Source: an uncultured Eubacterium sp. (lineage in GTDB: Bacteria > Bacillota > Clostridia > Lachnospirales > Lachnospiraceae). From it: a stretch of DNA of 42,250 bases. The translations under genes and the position numbers were made by a program. The notes below the pieces were generated by a model, which saw only the letters and a list, made by a program, of their open reading frames with translations, did no database searches and was not told the DNA's origin. The stretch lies in the NCBI GenBank assembly GCA_910577295.1, contig CAJTLS010000021.1, positions 1 through 42,250 on the forward strand. Reading direction: 5' to 3'. Below are positions 8,441-16,621 of this stretch, piece by piece. The first letter of the stretch is position 1. Every line of letters starts with the position of its first letter.

Positions 8441-10834
8441 TTAAATTATCTCGCACAACCGCGCCTTTACTACGGATGGCAGCGACGTCTTCTCCACAAT
8501 ATCCAAATACTCCTCTGCGTCACAGGTGCATAAACGTTTATATAGGACATCTTTAGAATCATGGTCCATCTGTAATTTTGTGACAATCCTTCTGAGCGCC
8601 TCGCTTCTCTTCTCCTCAGACTGCTCTGGAAAAGATATCGTAATCTCATATTCGACGTTGGCAGTAACTCCTTCCAAGACGACGCTCAGGCGGCCGTTGT
8701 CATCTGTGACTACCGGATATTCCACACCGTCAGCCAGTGCCGTCACCTCTCCCCCGCAAATATTACAAAAGCGTAGATGATACCGTCTTAAAGGCACTTC
8801 TGCCCCCTCTGTCCGACAGCAGAACGTCACCTTTTGTCTGTCCGCATTCTCTTCCGATGTAAACAAGGTATCTATCCGTTTGCCATCCTTATCTTCATGC
8901 AGACAATAGCTGCCGTTTCCATTTGTCACATATACTTTTAAACAATCCGGATTCTCTACATTGTTCGTGTATTTTCTGTCATCGAGCACAAAAAAGCCGC
9001 CCTCCCGCAGAAGTACCGGATACTCTTCCAGCCAGCGAACCATTGTAAGTTCCCGTCCTCCCGTATATTCATCTTCCGTAAAGAAGTCCGTCCATCTGCC
9101 CTCTGGAAGCCAGACATCCACGGCTGCCATACCGTCTGTCTCGCTCTTTTTCGTAATCGGCGCTACCAAAAGCTGACCGCCAAACATATACTGATTAGGA
9201 TATTGATAGGCTTCCCCATTTTCCGGCCATTCATAATACATCGGCTCGGTGAGCGGTAAACCATTATCCGTCGTCTCATAAGAAGCGGAATACAAGAAAG
9301 GAATCAGGCGATGGCGCAGTCTCAAAAATTCAGCGGCAATCAGTCCTGTACCATTTCCATACGCCCACGGCTCTTTCGTAAACGTAAGGGAACAGGTGCT
9401 GTGCAGGCGGTTAATCGGGCTGAACACACCAAACTGTACAAAACGGACATACAATTCATCATCCTTGTATCCTCCCATATGGCCGCCAATATCATGGCTC
9501 CACCAGCTATAGCCGGCATTGGACGCCGTCGCCGTAAAATACGGCAGAAATTGCAAACTTTCCCATGTCACTTTCGTATCTCCCGAAAATCCCAACGGGT
9601 AGCGGTGCGCTCCGATTCCGCAGTAACGAGATAAAATAAGCGGTTCATGCTCCCGTGCATGGTCTAAAAAGTGATAATGATTCAGCGCCCACAAGGGGTC
9701 TAATCCTTCCAGACGTGATTCTTCTCCCTGCTGCCAATCTATCCACCAGAAATCAACACCATCGTGTTCGTAAGGGCGATGGAGAATATCAAAATAGGCA
9801 TTGATAAAACGCTCATCTGTCATATCAAACGGAATCTGCTGCTCCGTCTCCGGGTTCACGCCTACAGCCTCCGCCATTGCGCGGTAGCAGTCCTCAAAAT
9901 ACCGGACTCCCGAAGCTGGATGCAGATTTAGCGTCACATGAAGATTCCTCTCATGCAGTTTTTTCAAAAATCGTCTATAGTCTGGAAACAAATCCGTATT
10001 CCAACTGTATCCTGTCCAGCCGTCAGCCCCACCGTGCAAGGCGTCGTTTTTCCCCTGTTTGCTTATCTGCTTCTTCTCATCAAGCGTAAACGACCAATGC
10101 CAATCCATATCGACGGTCGCCACCGTGACGGGAATTTCTCTCTCTTCAAAATTGTCCATAACATGCAGATATTCCTTTTCTGTATAAGCGTAATATCTGC
10201 TCCACCAATTTCCCAGTGCAAACCTCGGTATCCGCGGAGTCTTTCCGCAAATCGAATACAGCGCCCTGACCGCTCCCCGATAATCCTTTCCATAAGCAAA
10301 GACATAAATATCTTTTTCCGGATTCTCCCGCTTGCCAATCATTCCGTCCTCTCTCAATAACAAGGATTCACTGTCATCGAGTATCGCCACGCCGTTTTTC
10401 GATACAACTCCGTTTTCCAGACGAATCTTTTCCGCCTTATCCACCTCTGTCCCGAATGGTATCCACATATCCCCGTCGCAGCAATCGAGCGTCCGGTATG
10501 TGCCAAGAAGATTGCCCCCGTTGCCAAGCGGAATCTGCTTTTGCTCCTCTTTCAGTATGACAAAACTTTGCTCTATCGTTCCTCTCCATACCAGTTCTGT
10601 CTGCCCGGTACGGATGCGGAGTTCCCCGCTCCCGCGCTCTGCCGTAAAAACTACTTTATCAAAATTCCGGTACCATACGCACTGCGTTGCCGAATCACAA
10701 AAACTGTCACTTTGTGACTGCTCAATCCGAAACAGCTGCTCTCCCAACACGGTTATCCGTAGATTTTTTTCAATTACCATATTGTCAGACAAAGCCACAG
10801 GTTCTGTCTTTGCAATCAAATGTCTGTCCAGCAT
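8441..10834 (-). CDS. Glycoside hydrolase family 31 (alpha-glucosidase/alpha-xylosidase type)
   Basis: This 797-residue enzyme has the GH31 layout: an N-terminal beta-sandwich, a TIM barrel from about residue 200 (PRIPRFALGNWWSRYYAY), then beta domains. The likely nucleophile is Asp366 in WWIDWQQG and the likely acid/base is Asp419 in YPLGFSGDTKVTWESL. WWIDWQQG replaces the more common WxDMNE, placing it in a less characterised subgroup, so the exact alpha-linkage cannot be called. There is no signal peptide, so it acts on imported oligosaccharides. The last 60 residues form a small helical tail beyond the usual end. It starts 20 bp after GH43 and the pair probably works on the same glycan. 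Confidence 0.88.
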   Translation of the reverse strand: MLDRHLIAKTEPVALSDNMVIEKNLRITVLGEQLFRIEQSQSDSFCDSATQCVWYRNFDKVVFTAERGSGELRIRTGQTELVWRGTIEQSFVILKEEQKQIPLGNGGNLLGTYRTLDCCDGDMWIPFGTEVDKAEKIRLENGVVSKNGVAILDDSESLLLREDGMIGKRENPEKDIYVFAYGKDYRGAVRALYSICGKTPRIPRFALGNWWSRYYAYTEKEYLHVMDNFEEREIPVTVATVDMDWHWSFTLDEKKQISKQGKNDALHGGADGWTGYSWNTDLFPDYRRFLKKLHERNLHVTLNLHPASGVRYFEDCYRAMAEAVGVNPETEQQIPFDMTDERFINAYFDILHRPYEHDGVDFWWIDWQQGEESRLEGLDPLWALNHYHFLDHAREHEPLILSRYCGIGAHRYPLGFSGDTKVTWESLQFLPYFTATASNAGYSWWSHDIGGHMGGYKDDELYVRFVQFGVFSPINRLHSTCSLTFTKEPWAYGNGTGLIAAEFLRLRHRLIPFLYSASYETTDNGLPLTEPMYYEWPENGEAYQYPNQYMFGGQLLVAPITKKSETDGMAAVDVWLPEGRWTDFFTEDEYTGGRELTMVRWLEEYPVLLREGGFFVLDDRKYTNNVENPDCLKVYVTNGNGSYCLHEDKDGKRIDTLFTSEENADRQKVTFCCRTEGAEVPLRRYHLRFCNICGGEVTALADGVEYPVVTDDNGRLSVVLEGVTANVEYEITISFPEQSEEKRSEALRRIVTKLQMDHDSKDVLYKRLCTCDAEEYLDIVEKTSLPSVVKARLCEII

Positions 10835-10854
10835 TCCTTTCCCTCCTCTGCGGA

Positions 10855-12255
10855 TTATGTAAGCAACTCAAAACTTTTAAGACTTGCATTTCCCTCACCT
10901 CGAAACGTCAGGTACAACGATTGTACGCCATCCGGCATGGCAATGTCAGTCTCATATGTTTCCCACACGTTCGTGTATACTATTGGCAATTCCGCCAATA
11001 CGTCACCATCCCATTTTGTACGCACTTCCATCACGCCATCCGCATATCCGCGTGTCGTAATACGAATTTTTTTCACATCTTTCATATCAAAATATTTGAA
11101 GCCGACTGTCGCCGTATTTTGAATATTGCCAACGTATCCTGTCTCTTCGTCACCATCACGGCCATCCTGCATTACTTTCGGATATGTCTCACCGCCCACA
11201 TACACGGACGGCTTTTCCGTAAACAGATGGCAGGCAAGATATGCCGGGTATTCCCCCTCACCGCACAGAGGGCCGCCGTTCAGACCACAGGACGTAATCT
11301 CCGCCTGCGAAATCGCCCCATCTGCTCCGATTTGCAGACGTTCCGCACATCCCTGTCTGCTATACCATGTTCCGTTGGTGTGGCGATGATAAAAAACGTA
11401 CCATTCTTCACCTATCTGAACGATACTACCGTGATTGTTTGCTCCATAAGCAGCCGGCATACCGGCAGGCTTATACGTGTCAATATGCATATCACAGTTA
11501 CTTACGAGAACACCCTGATAGACAAAGCCGCCTGTCGGCGATGCACTCGTCGCATAACAGAGCTCGTGCATCACTTCGGAAGAATAGATAAAATAATAGA
11601 CGTCTCCGATTTTACGGATCGAAGAGGCCTCGAAAAATGCATGCCCGGCAAACACCGTACCCTCACTGTACTCACATCCCGGCACAACACGCACCGGCTC
11701 TTCCACAATCGTCAGCATATCCGGCCCGACAACGGTAACAAAAGCGCCCGTTCTCGACATATCGCCTCTACCACAAAAACCGGTATACAAATATGTCCGG
11801 TCGCCCTCCGTCAGGACACCGGGATCAAATTGCGGTTCATCGTTTTCCCGTTCTCCCAGCCGCACGCCGTCCTTATCATGTACATAGCCGTAAAATTCAT
11901 AATTTCCCGCCGGCGTGTCACAGACAGCCACAGATACTACCGACACTTTATCTAACACATAATACAAATAATAACGTCCGTCAGGCCCTACCGTTACATC
12001 CGGCGCATACAGACACATTTTTCCATCCCGATTCAACGGGTCTGCCGTCTTCGGATAAATCACTCCCTCGAAACGCCAATCCGCCAAATCGTCAACAGGC
12101 GCTGACCAGCATACATAATCTCCCATACAAAACACATAACCGTTGTAAAAATCATGCGAACCATATATATATACACGTCCGTCAAATACATAAGGTTCTC
12201 CATCCGGAATATACTCCCACGATGGCAGATACGGATTAACTGCTTGCTTCTTCAA
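10855..12255 (-). CDS. Glycoside hydrolase family 43 with C-terminal carbohydrate-binding-like domain
   Basis: The five-bladed propeller signature is clear: NPYLPSWEYIPDGEPYVFDG with the base near Asp18, the pKa-modulating Asp86 in LYAPDV, and the acid Glu209 in FFEASS (numbering from the chosen start). Residues about 345-467 form a CBM6/jelly-roll-like domain (GFKYFDMKDVKKIRIT). GH43 enzymes are mostly beta-xylosidases, alpha-arabinofuranosidases or galactosidases. The specificity here is open. I chose the TTG at 12255 because AAAAGGGGGG lies six bases before it. The in-frame ATG at 12282 has no ribosome binding site. There is no signal peptide, hence the protein is cytoplasmic. It is the first gene of the GH43-GH31-two-component unit. 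Confidence 0.85.
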   Translation of the reverse strand: MKKQAVNPYLPSWEYIPDGEPYVFDGRVYIYGSHDFYNGYVFCMGDYVCWSAPVDDLADWRFEGVIYPKTADPLNRDGKMCLYAPDVTVGPDGRYYLYYVLDKVSVVSVAVCDTPAGNYEFYGYVHDKDGVRLGERENDEPQFDPGVLTEGDRTYLYTGFCGRGDMSRTGAFVTVVGPDMLTIVEEPVRVVPGCEYSEGTVFAGHAFFEASSIRKIGDVYYFIYSSEVMHELCYATSASPTGGFVYQGVLVSNCDMHIDTYKPAGMPAAYGANNHGSIVQIGEEWYVFYHRHTNGTWYSRQGCAERLQIGADGAISQAEITSCGLNGGPLCGEGEYPAYLACHLFTEKPSVYVGGETYPKVMQDGRDGDEETGYVGNIQNTATVGFKYFDMKDVKKIRITTRGYADGVMEVRTKWDGDVLAELPIVYTNVWETYETDIAMPDGVQSLYLTFRGEGNASLKSFELLT

Positions 12256-12363
12256 AATAAGCCCCCCTTTTTCTTCCAACATCTGGTTTTAAGTATATCA
12301 TAACCCTGATTTGTATTCTACTTCTTTTGCCGCCTTTTATTCGAAAAACTTCGCATAACTTGA

Positions 12364-12393
12364 AAGGCATCCAGTCAAAAGACCGGATGCCTT
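12364..12393 (-). terminator. Strong hairpin between the AraC gene and GH43
   Basis: AAGGCATCC (12364-12372) pairs with GGATGCCTT (12385-12393). In minus-strand RNA the stem extends to 13 pairs with one G-U wobble and a UUUU loop. In plus-strand RNA the same position is an A-C mismatch, so the structure favours the minus strand. The T tract after it is poor (CCTTTC). It may end the AraC transcript or act in the GH43 leader. The rest of the 230-bp gap holds no gene I can support. Confidence 0.5.
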
Positions 12394-12485
12394 CCATCGT
12401 ATAATAGGGTGGGAGTAGTAGTCACAATGTAACTACCATAGATACAGTATCAGATAAATGTGGCATAAACATGATAAAGCAATTT

Positions 12486-13298
12486 TTATTTCTTTATCTC
12501 CTTTTCGTAATTCTTTGTCCTGTACTGACTTGGCGTCATGCCGATATTCTTTTTAAACTGTTTCATAAAAAACGTTTCATTATTATAGCCGCACAACGCC
12601 GCTATTTCTTTGATGGAATAATTGCTCATAAGCAAAAAATGTTTGGCATGTTCCATCCGGCTTCTGACAACATCCTGAACAAAAGTGTTGCCAAAATAAG
12701 ATTTATACAATTTCTGAAAATATGGCGTGCTCAACCCGTGTTTGGAGGCGCATTCCGAAACGTGCCATTGTCTTGCCGGCTCAAGGTAAACCGAGGAACG
12801 CAGATTTTGAAAAACTTCATCATATCGGTCCGGGACTTTCGCCCTCCTGCTTCGCTCTGACATTTCCGCCACTTTTAACAAAACAATGCGAAATAAATAT
12901 TCCAAAGAACGCTCCCTGTATTCATTAATTGAGACAAACTCCTCATACATCTGAAGAAGCAGATTGGATATAATAGTATTATCCGGCAGTGCGATTAACG
13001 TATTCATCGGAAGATTTAATTCATCTACAAAGGAGCGGCTTTCATCAAACCAGAAATGCACATAATCATCCATATAGGAATCATCTGCGGCATAATAATG
13101 CTGTTTGCTGTTTATATCAAACAAAATAACAGCCGGCGGCGCAACTTGAATTTCTTCCCCATTTATCTCGACAAAACATTTGCTGTGAAAATAAACGAAT
13201 AAATAGTCCGCTTCACCGTAGCCGGAAATTCCATCTTCCCGATAAATTTCGAAATCACCGTCATACCGTAACTGTACCCCCATATCGCGAATCCGCAT
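12486..13298 (-). CDS. AraC-family transcriptional regulator
   Basis: This 270-residue protein has an N-terminal cupin-like sensing domain (about 1-150) and a C-terminal pair of helix-turn-helix motifs (HVSECASKHGLSTPYFQKLY and SIKEIAALCGYNNETFFMKQFKKNIGMTPSQYR), which is a complete AraC/XylS signature. In clostridia such regulators commonly activate adjacent glycosidase genes in response to a sugar, so GH43/GH31 are the likely targets. The start has GGGGAGGAGG upstream and a near-consensus promoter. It is divergent from the spore protein gene. Confidence 0.9.
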   Translation of the reverse strand: MRIRDMGVQLRYDGDFEIYREDGISGYGEADYLFVYFHSKCFVEINGEEIQVAPPAVILFDINSKQHYYAADDSYMDDYVHFWFDESRSFVDELNLPMNTLIALPDNTIISNLLLQMYEEFVSINEYRERSLEYLFRIVLLKVAEMSERSRRAKVPDRYDEVFQNLRSSVYLEPARQWHVSECASKHGLSTPYFQKLYKSYFGNTFVQDVVRSRMEHAKHFLLMSNYSIKEIAALCGYNNETFFMKQFKKNIGMTPSQYRTKNYEKEIKK

Positions 13299-13352
13299 GG
13301 AAAATCCTCCTCCCCTTCACACCACTACTAAACTTTTGCAACATTTGTCTTC

Positions 13353-13381
13353 ATTATATCATTTTAAAAATTTTCTGTCAT
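13353..13381 (-). promoter_or_regulatory. Sigma-A promoter of the AraC gene
   Basis: On the minus strand ATGACA (13376-13381) is followed after 17 bp by a perfect TATAAT (13353-13358), about 55 bp before the ATG at 13298. Confidence 0.7.
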
Positions 13382-13533
13382 CCCTATTTTCATATAATTT
13401 TGTACCACAAATTTCCATTATAATTTCTCTTTTCGTGGTTACAATAGTATCAAGATAATCGAGTGCAACACACGGTTCACGCGTTTCGATACGACGGGTT
13501 CTTAATAGCAACGCTCATTAGGAAAACATCAGA

Positions 13534-13567
13534 AAAGGAATGCATAAAACCGACTATGCATTCCTTT
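13534..13567. other. Perfect 13-bp inverted repeat in the leader of the spore protein gene
   Basis: AAAGGAATGCATA (13534-13546) and TATGCATTCCTTT (13555-13567) enclose the 8-nt loop AAACCGAC. It ends 37 bp before the spore protein ATG. Neither flank has a good T run, so it is not a standard terminator. It could be an mRNA stability or translation element, or an operator. I could not place a convincing sigma-G promoter in the rest of the 306-bp divergent gap. Confidence 0.6.
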
Positions 13568-13604
13568 ATCTTCACTATAAATAATAAAACGGAGGTGAAA
13601 CACT

Positions 13605-13805
13605 ATGGCAAACAACAGTTCATCTAAGATGGAAGTACCACAGGCTAAAGAGGCTATGAACCGTTTCAAAATGGAAGTAGCAAACGAGATCGGTGTTAAC
13701 TTGAGAGATGGTTATAACGGAGATCTTACTTCCCGTGAGGCTGGCTCAATCGGTGGCGAGATGGTTCGTCAGATGATTAAAAAGCAGGAAGAGTCCATGC
13801 GTTAG
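13605..13805 (+). CDS. Small acid-soluble spore protein, alpha/beta type
   Basis: The 66-residue protein carries both family signatures: KMEVANEIGVNL in the first half, which includes the Glu-Ile site cut by the germination protease, and NGDLTSREAGSIGGEMVRQM in the second half. These proteins coat and protect DNA in the forespore and are degraded at germination as an amino-acid source. AACGGAGGTGA sits eight bases before the ATG. It is monocistronic, with a hairpin in its leader and a terminator after it. It shows that the organism descends from, or is, an endospore former. Confidence 0.96.
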   Translation: MANNSSSKMEVPQAKEAMNRFKMEVANEIGVNLRDGYNGDLTSREAGSIGGEMVRQMIKKQEESMR

Positions 13806-13842
13806 TAATAACGATGTACGAAATTAATAGTTTCAAATAATA

Positions 13843-13916
13843 AGAAAAATCCACTTTTCACTCGAGCAGGGGTACTGTAGCACACCAATTGCTCACGCTG
13901 ATTTGTGGATTTTTCT
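13843..13916. terminator. Bidirectional terminator between the spore protein gene and recU
   Basis: AGAAAAATCCAC (13843-13854) and GTGGATTTTTCT (13905-13916) form a perfect 12-bp stem with T runs on both sides. The 50-nt interior contains a further GAGCA/TGCTC pairing, so the whole may fold as a nested hairpin. It serves convergent transcripts. Confidence 0.7.
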
Positions 13917-13931
13917 TTGTTTTATTTATTT

Positions 13932-14462
13932 TCATCGCCTGTCTATATCCATCTGCAGCTGCTCGAGATAATGAACAAAAGTTCCCGAATAGGTGGATAT
14001 TTCAAAAGACAAATCCAATTCTTCTAATTTGAAATGCTTTTGCCCTCCCTCTTTCATGCGCTGCCAGAATTTTTTTAACTGTGTATAAGGCAGATACATA
14101 TAGCAGTCTTTTCGTTTAAAGTAAATAAGCAAAAAAGCGATGCCATCCTGGTGTTCAAACTCTTCCATAAACGCCATCTGGTGTTCATGCACATTTGCGA
14201 GCGGAAAATTTTCCGTCGCGCACTCTTTGGCGTCAAAGCAGACGGGTATCCCCTGTACGACGCCAATATAATCTACCGTACTCTTTTGCTCAAAATACGC
14301 CAGTGTTATATGTCTTGTCGACTGGTCAATATGGATTGGCTTAATGGGCGTCGGCACTTTCTGAATCAAGGCCAGCTTTTGATTGCGGTATTTTTCGTTC
14401 GTGAGGTTTACCATCTCTTCCAAAAAAGAGCCCCGCAATCCTCTTGAATTCCATGTTCCCAT
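13932..14462 (-). CDS. recU: Holliday junction resolvase RecU
   Basis: This 176-residue protein begins MGTWNSRGLRGSFLEEMVN and holds the RecU nuclease core: KVPTPIKPIHID, the acidic residues in STVDYIGVV, and CFDAKE with the catalytic Asp/Glu/Lys set of the PD-(D/E)XK fold. RecU resolves four-way junctions during recombinational repair and chromosome segregation in Firmicutes. Its ATG follows the DJ-1-family stop without a gap (TAGATG), so the two are co-translated. In many Firmicutes recU is next to a penicillin-binding protein gene, but not here. Confidence 0.93.
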   Translation of the reverse strand: MGTWNSRGLRGSFLEEMVNLTNEKYRNQKLALIQKVPTPIKPIHIDQSTRHITLAYFEQKSTVDYIGVVQGIPVCFDAKECATENFPLANVHEHQMAFMEEFEHQDGIAFLLIYFKRKDCYMYLPYTQLKKFWQRMKEGGQKHFKLEELDLSFEISTYSGTFVHYLEQLQMDIDRR

Positions 14463-15020
14463 CTACGCTAACTCCTGATAGACAATCGCTTCCTTAATCT
14501 CATCAGCCTTTTCCTTACTTTCCAGTAATTCCAATAACTGGAAACCAAATTCCATCGCCGTGCCAAGTCCCCGGCTTGTCACAATATTTCCATCTACGAC
14601 AACCGGAGCACGGGACACGTTCGCCCCACGAAGATTAACTTCATGTTCTGGATAACTACAGGCATTCTTTCCCTCTAACAAACCATGTTTGCCAAGCACT
14701 CCCGGCGCCGCACAAATCGCCGCTACAATTTTGCCTGCCTCGTTCATAAGCATGAGCGCCTTTTTCACCGCCTCGCTCTCTCCGAGATGAAGCGTTCCCG
14801 GCATCCCGCCCGGCAGAATGACCGCATCAAAATCCAGCACGTCAATCTCGTCCATCGTTGCATCCATCTCAACGCCGATTCCGTGAGCACTATATACCAT
14901 CTCTTCCTCACCAATCGCCGTCATCACTACTTCTACGCCGCCCCGGCGCAAAATATCCACTACCATCAATGCCTCAACGGTCTCAAATCCCTCGGCAAAA
15001 AACATTACTGTTCGTTTCAT
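14463..15020 (-). CDS. DJ-1/PfpI/YajL-family protein
   Basis: From the ATG at 15020 (GGAGGA seven bases upstream) the product is 185 residues, the usual size for DJ-1 proteins. It shows the conserved Glu region (FFAEGFETVEA), the glycine motif VILPGGMPG and the nucleophile Cys in AAICAAPGVLG. The family includes chaperones and glyoxalase-like or deglycase enzymes, and some members only guard against oxidative stress, so the exact role is open. A further upstream ATG at 15047 overlaps the pseudouridine synthase gene and lacks a clear ribosome binding site. It lies in one run with recU and the synthase. Confidence 0.88.
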   Translation of the reverse strand: MKRTVMFFAEGFETVEALMVVDILRRGGVEVVMTAIGEEEMVYSAHGIGVEMDATMDEIDVLDFDAVILPGGMPGTLHLGESEAVKKALMLMNEAGKIVAAICAAPGVLGKHGLLEGKNACSYPEHEVNLRGANVSRAPVVVDGNIVTSRGLGTAMEFGFQLLELLESKEKADEIKEAIVYQELA

Positions 15021-15036
15021 TCTCTTCCTCCATTTC

Positions 15037-15981
15037 TCACTTTTCAAATAAGTGCTGTTTCATATTGGCAAAACGATCCGGCAGCGGCGCCTGTATCTCC
15101 CGTTCACTCAAACCGTCTAACGGCTCGTCCAACAAAGGAAAACGTATCTTTTCCGCGTGTAGGAAAAAGTTTCTCATTCCCTCCTGCCTTTTCCCTCCGT
15201 ATTTCACATCGCCCGCCAGCGGATGACCGATACTGCTAAGGTGCGCCCGTATCTGATGCGTCTTACCTGTAATAAGCTTTACCCGAAGCAGCGTATAACT
15301 GCCATTATCCATCAATGGCTCATACCCCGTCTCGATAAAGAGCCTGTCCGCAGCCGGCTCATTATAAACCGTCACTTTATTTATCTTCTCATCCTTACAT
15401 AAATATCCCCGTATCATGGACGGCTGTCTCATCACACCCTCCACAATCGTCAGATAATACTTATCTATCGTGCGTCTCTTCAAAAGTTCTGACATTTTTT
15501 GCAGACCGTACAGGCTCTTTCCGGCAATGACCACCCCGCTTGTGTTGCGGTCAAGCCGATTGCACACACTGGGGGTAAAAGAACCGCCGTCCTTCCATTC
15601 TCCCTTTTGCTGAAGATATCCAAGAAAGTATTCTACAAGAGTAACATCCCTTTCTTCCGCTTTTTGTGATAACATCCCCAACGGCTTGTTTAGGAGCGCG
15701 ACTTCACTGTCTTCATATAGGATATCGAGGTTTGTCGTTGGATACCTATGCCTTTTCTGCACACCACGAAACTTTTCAAACGTCTCATCCGAGAAAAAAA
15801 CAGAAACCGTATCCCCCTCTGATAATATCTCGTTCCCCTCCGCTTTCTTTCCGTTCAGCTTAATATTTTTCTTTCGAAGCATCTTAAAAAGAAATCCTCT
15901 GGAAGCCTCTTTCAAATATTTTTGCAAAAATTTGTCCAGACGTTGTCCGCTGTCATTTCTTTCTATTTTGATTTCTCTCAT
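15037..15981 (-). CDS. RluA-family pseudouridine synthase
   Basis: The protein (314 residues from the ATG at 15981; a GTG at 15993 is possible) has an N-terminal S4 RNA-binding domain (SGQRLDKFLQKYL, FKMLRKKNIKLNGKK). The synthase domain carries the catalytic Asp in NRLDRNTSG and the late motif TGKTHQIRAHLSSIGHPLAGD. It isomerises uridine to pseudouridine in rRNA or tRNA. RluC/RluD-like substrates are likely, but the target site cannot be told from sequence. It is followed 16 bp later by the DJ-1-family gene. Confidence 0.9.
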   Translation of the reverse strand: MREIKIERNDSGQRLDKFLQKYLKEASRGFLFKMLRKKNIKLNGKKAEGNEILSEGDTVSVFFSDETFEKFRGVQKRHRYPTTNLDILYEDSEVALLNKPLGMLSQKAEERDVTLVEYFLGYLQQKGEWKDGGSFTPSVCNRLDRNTSGVVIAGKSLYGLQKMSELLKRRTIDKYYLTIVEGVMRQPSMIRGYLCKDEKINKVTVYNEPAADRLFIETGYEPLMDNGSYTLLRVKLITGKTHQIRAHLSSIGHPLAGDVKYGGKRQEGMRNFFLHAEKIRFPLLDEPLDGLSEREIQAPLPDRFANMKQHLFEK

Positions 15982-16006
15982 GGCAATCTCCACTGCGAAT
16001 CCCGAT

Positions 16007-16585
16007 TTATACTATCAGGGAATAAAAATATTCCAGTACCTCTTTCTCCTTGTCCTGATCGGCTTCTTTTTGGGAAAGATGCCGTATCTGCCGCGCAAAT
16101 TCATCATCTTCGGAAAAGAGCGAAACATGATAATGCGAAGATATCTTATGGACGCCGCCAATAAGGTACTTTTTTATATAATCTTCGTCTTGTTTAGAAG
16201 ATGCCAGTACTCCGAGTATGTTTCCATTTTTCACAAGCAAAAAATCCAAATGCATGATTTTCTCTGTTGATGTGAATACATAATCAATATACAGCGTTCC
16301 CCCGTCTGCAAGAGCCCTAATCTTCTCACAGCGCTCATGAGAGACGCTCTTTCGCGGCAGCATGACGCATAACGCCACCATTCTCTTTGCGCCCGGAAGC
16401 ACCATCAGTACTGCCAGCACCGTAAAGATATTCGCTCTCGTTTTCGTAATAAAATATCCGGATAAAAAGATAATAATTCCAAACACAATATAGAAAAGCA
16501 GACAAATAGCGTCCACTTTCTTTCGTTTTCTAATATATCCTTCTGCTCCTTTTTCAACTCTCATACTTTGTATTGCTCCCATCAT
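16007..16585 (-). CDS. Unrecognised small membrane protein
   Basis: I do not recognise this 192-residue protein. It has two adjacent membrane segments (LLFYIVFGIIIFLSGYF and IFTVLAVLMVLPGAKRMVALCV). A cytoplasmic domain of about 120 residues follows, with mixed alpha/beta character (MHLDFLLVKNGNILGVLASS, ISSHYHVSLFSE). The start is uncertain. The ATG pair at 16585 and the ATG at 16564 are all in frame, and GGGAGC lies before the latter. It sits 25 bp upstream of the pseudouridine synthase gene and is probably in its transcription unit. No enzymatic motif is evident. Confidence 0.65.
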   Translation of the reverse strand: MMGAIQSMRVEKGAEGYIRKRKKVDAICLLFYIVFGIIIFLSGYFITKTRANIFTVLAVLMVLPGAKRMVALCVMLPRKSVSHERCEKIRALADGGTLYIDYVFTSTEKIMHLDFLLVKNGNILGVLASSKQDEDYIKKYLIGGVHKISSHYHVSLFSEDDEFARQIRHLSQKEADQDKEKEVLEYFYSLIV

Positions 16586-16621
16586 TTGCTATTCTATTGT
16601 TAGTGTACCACAAAAGCAGCT

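Noticed and set aside
10687..11955. Plus-strand open frame of 422 codons antisense to GH31 and GH43
   Set aside because: It spans the junction of two well-supported minus-strand enzymes, has His/Arg/Thr-rich shadow composition, no ribosome binding site and no recognisable motif.
13843..13916. Structured region after the spore protein gene as a small RNA or riboswitch
   Set aside because: The outer stem with T runs on both sides is fully explained as a bidirectional terminator between convergent genes. I see no known RNA class in the interior.
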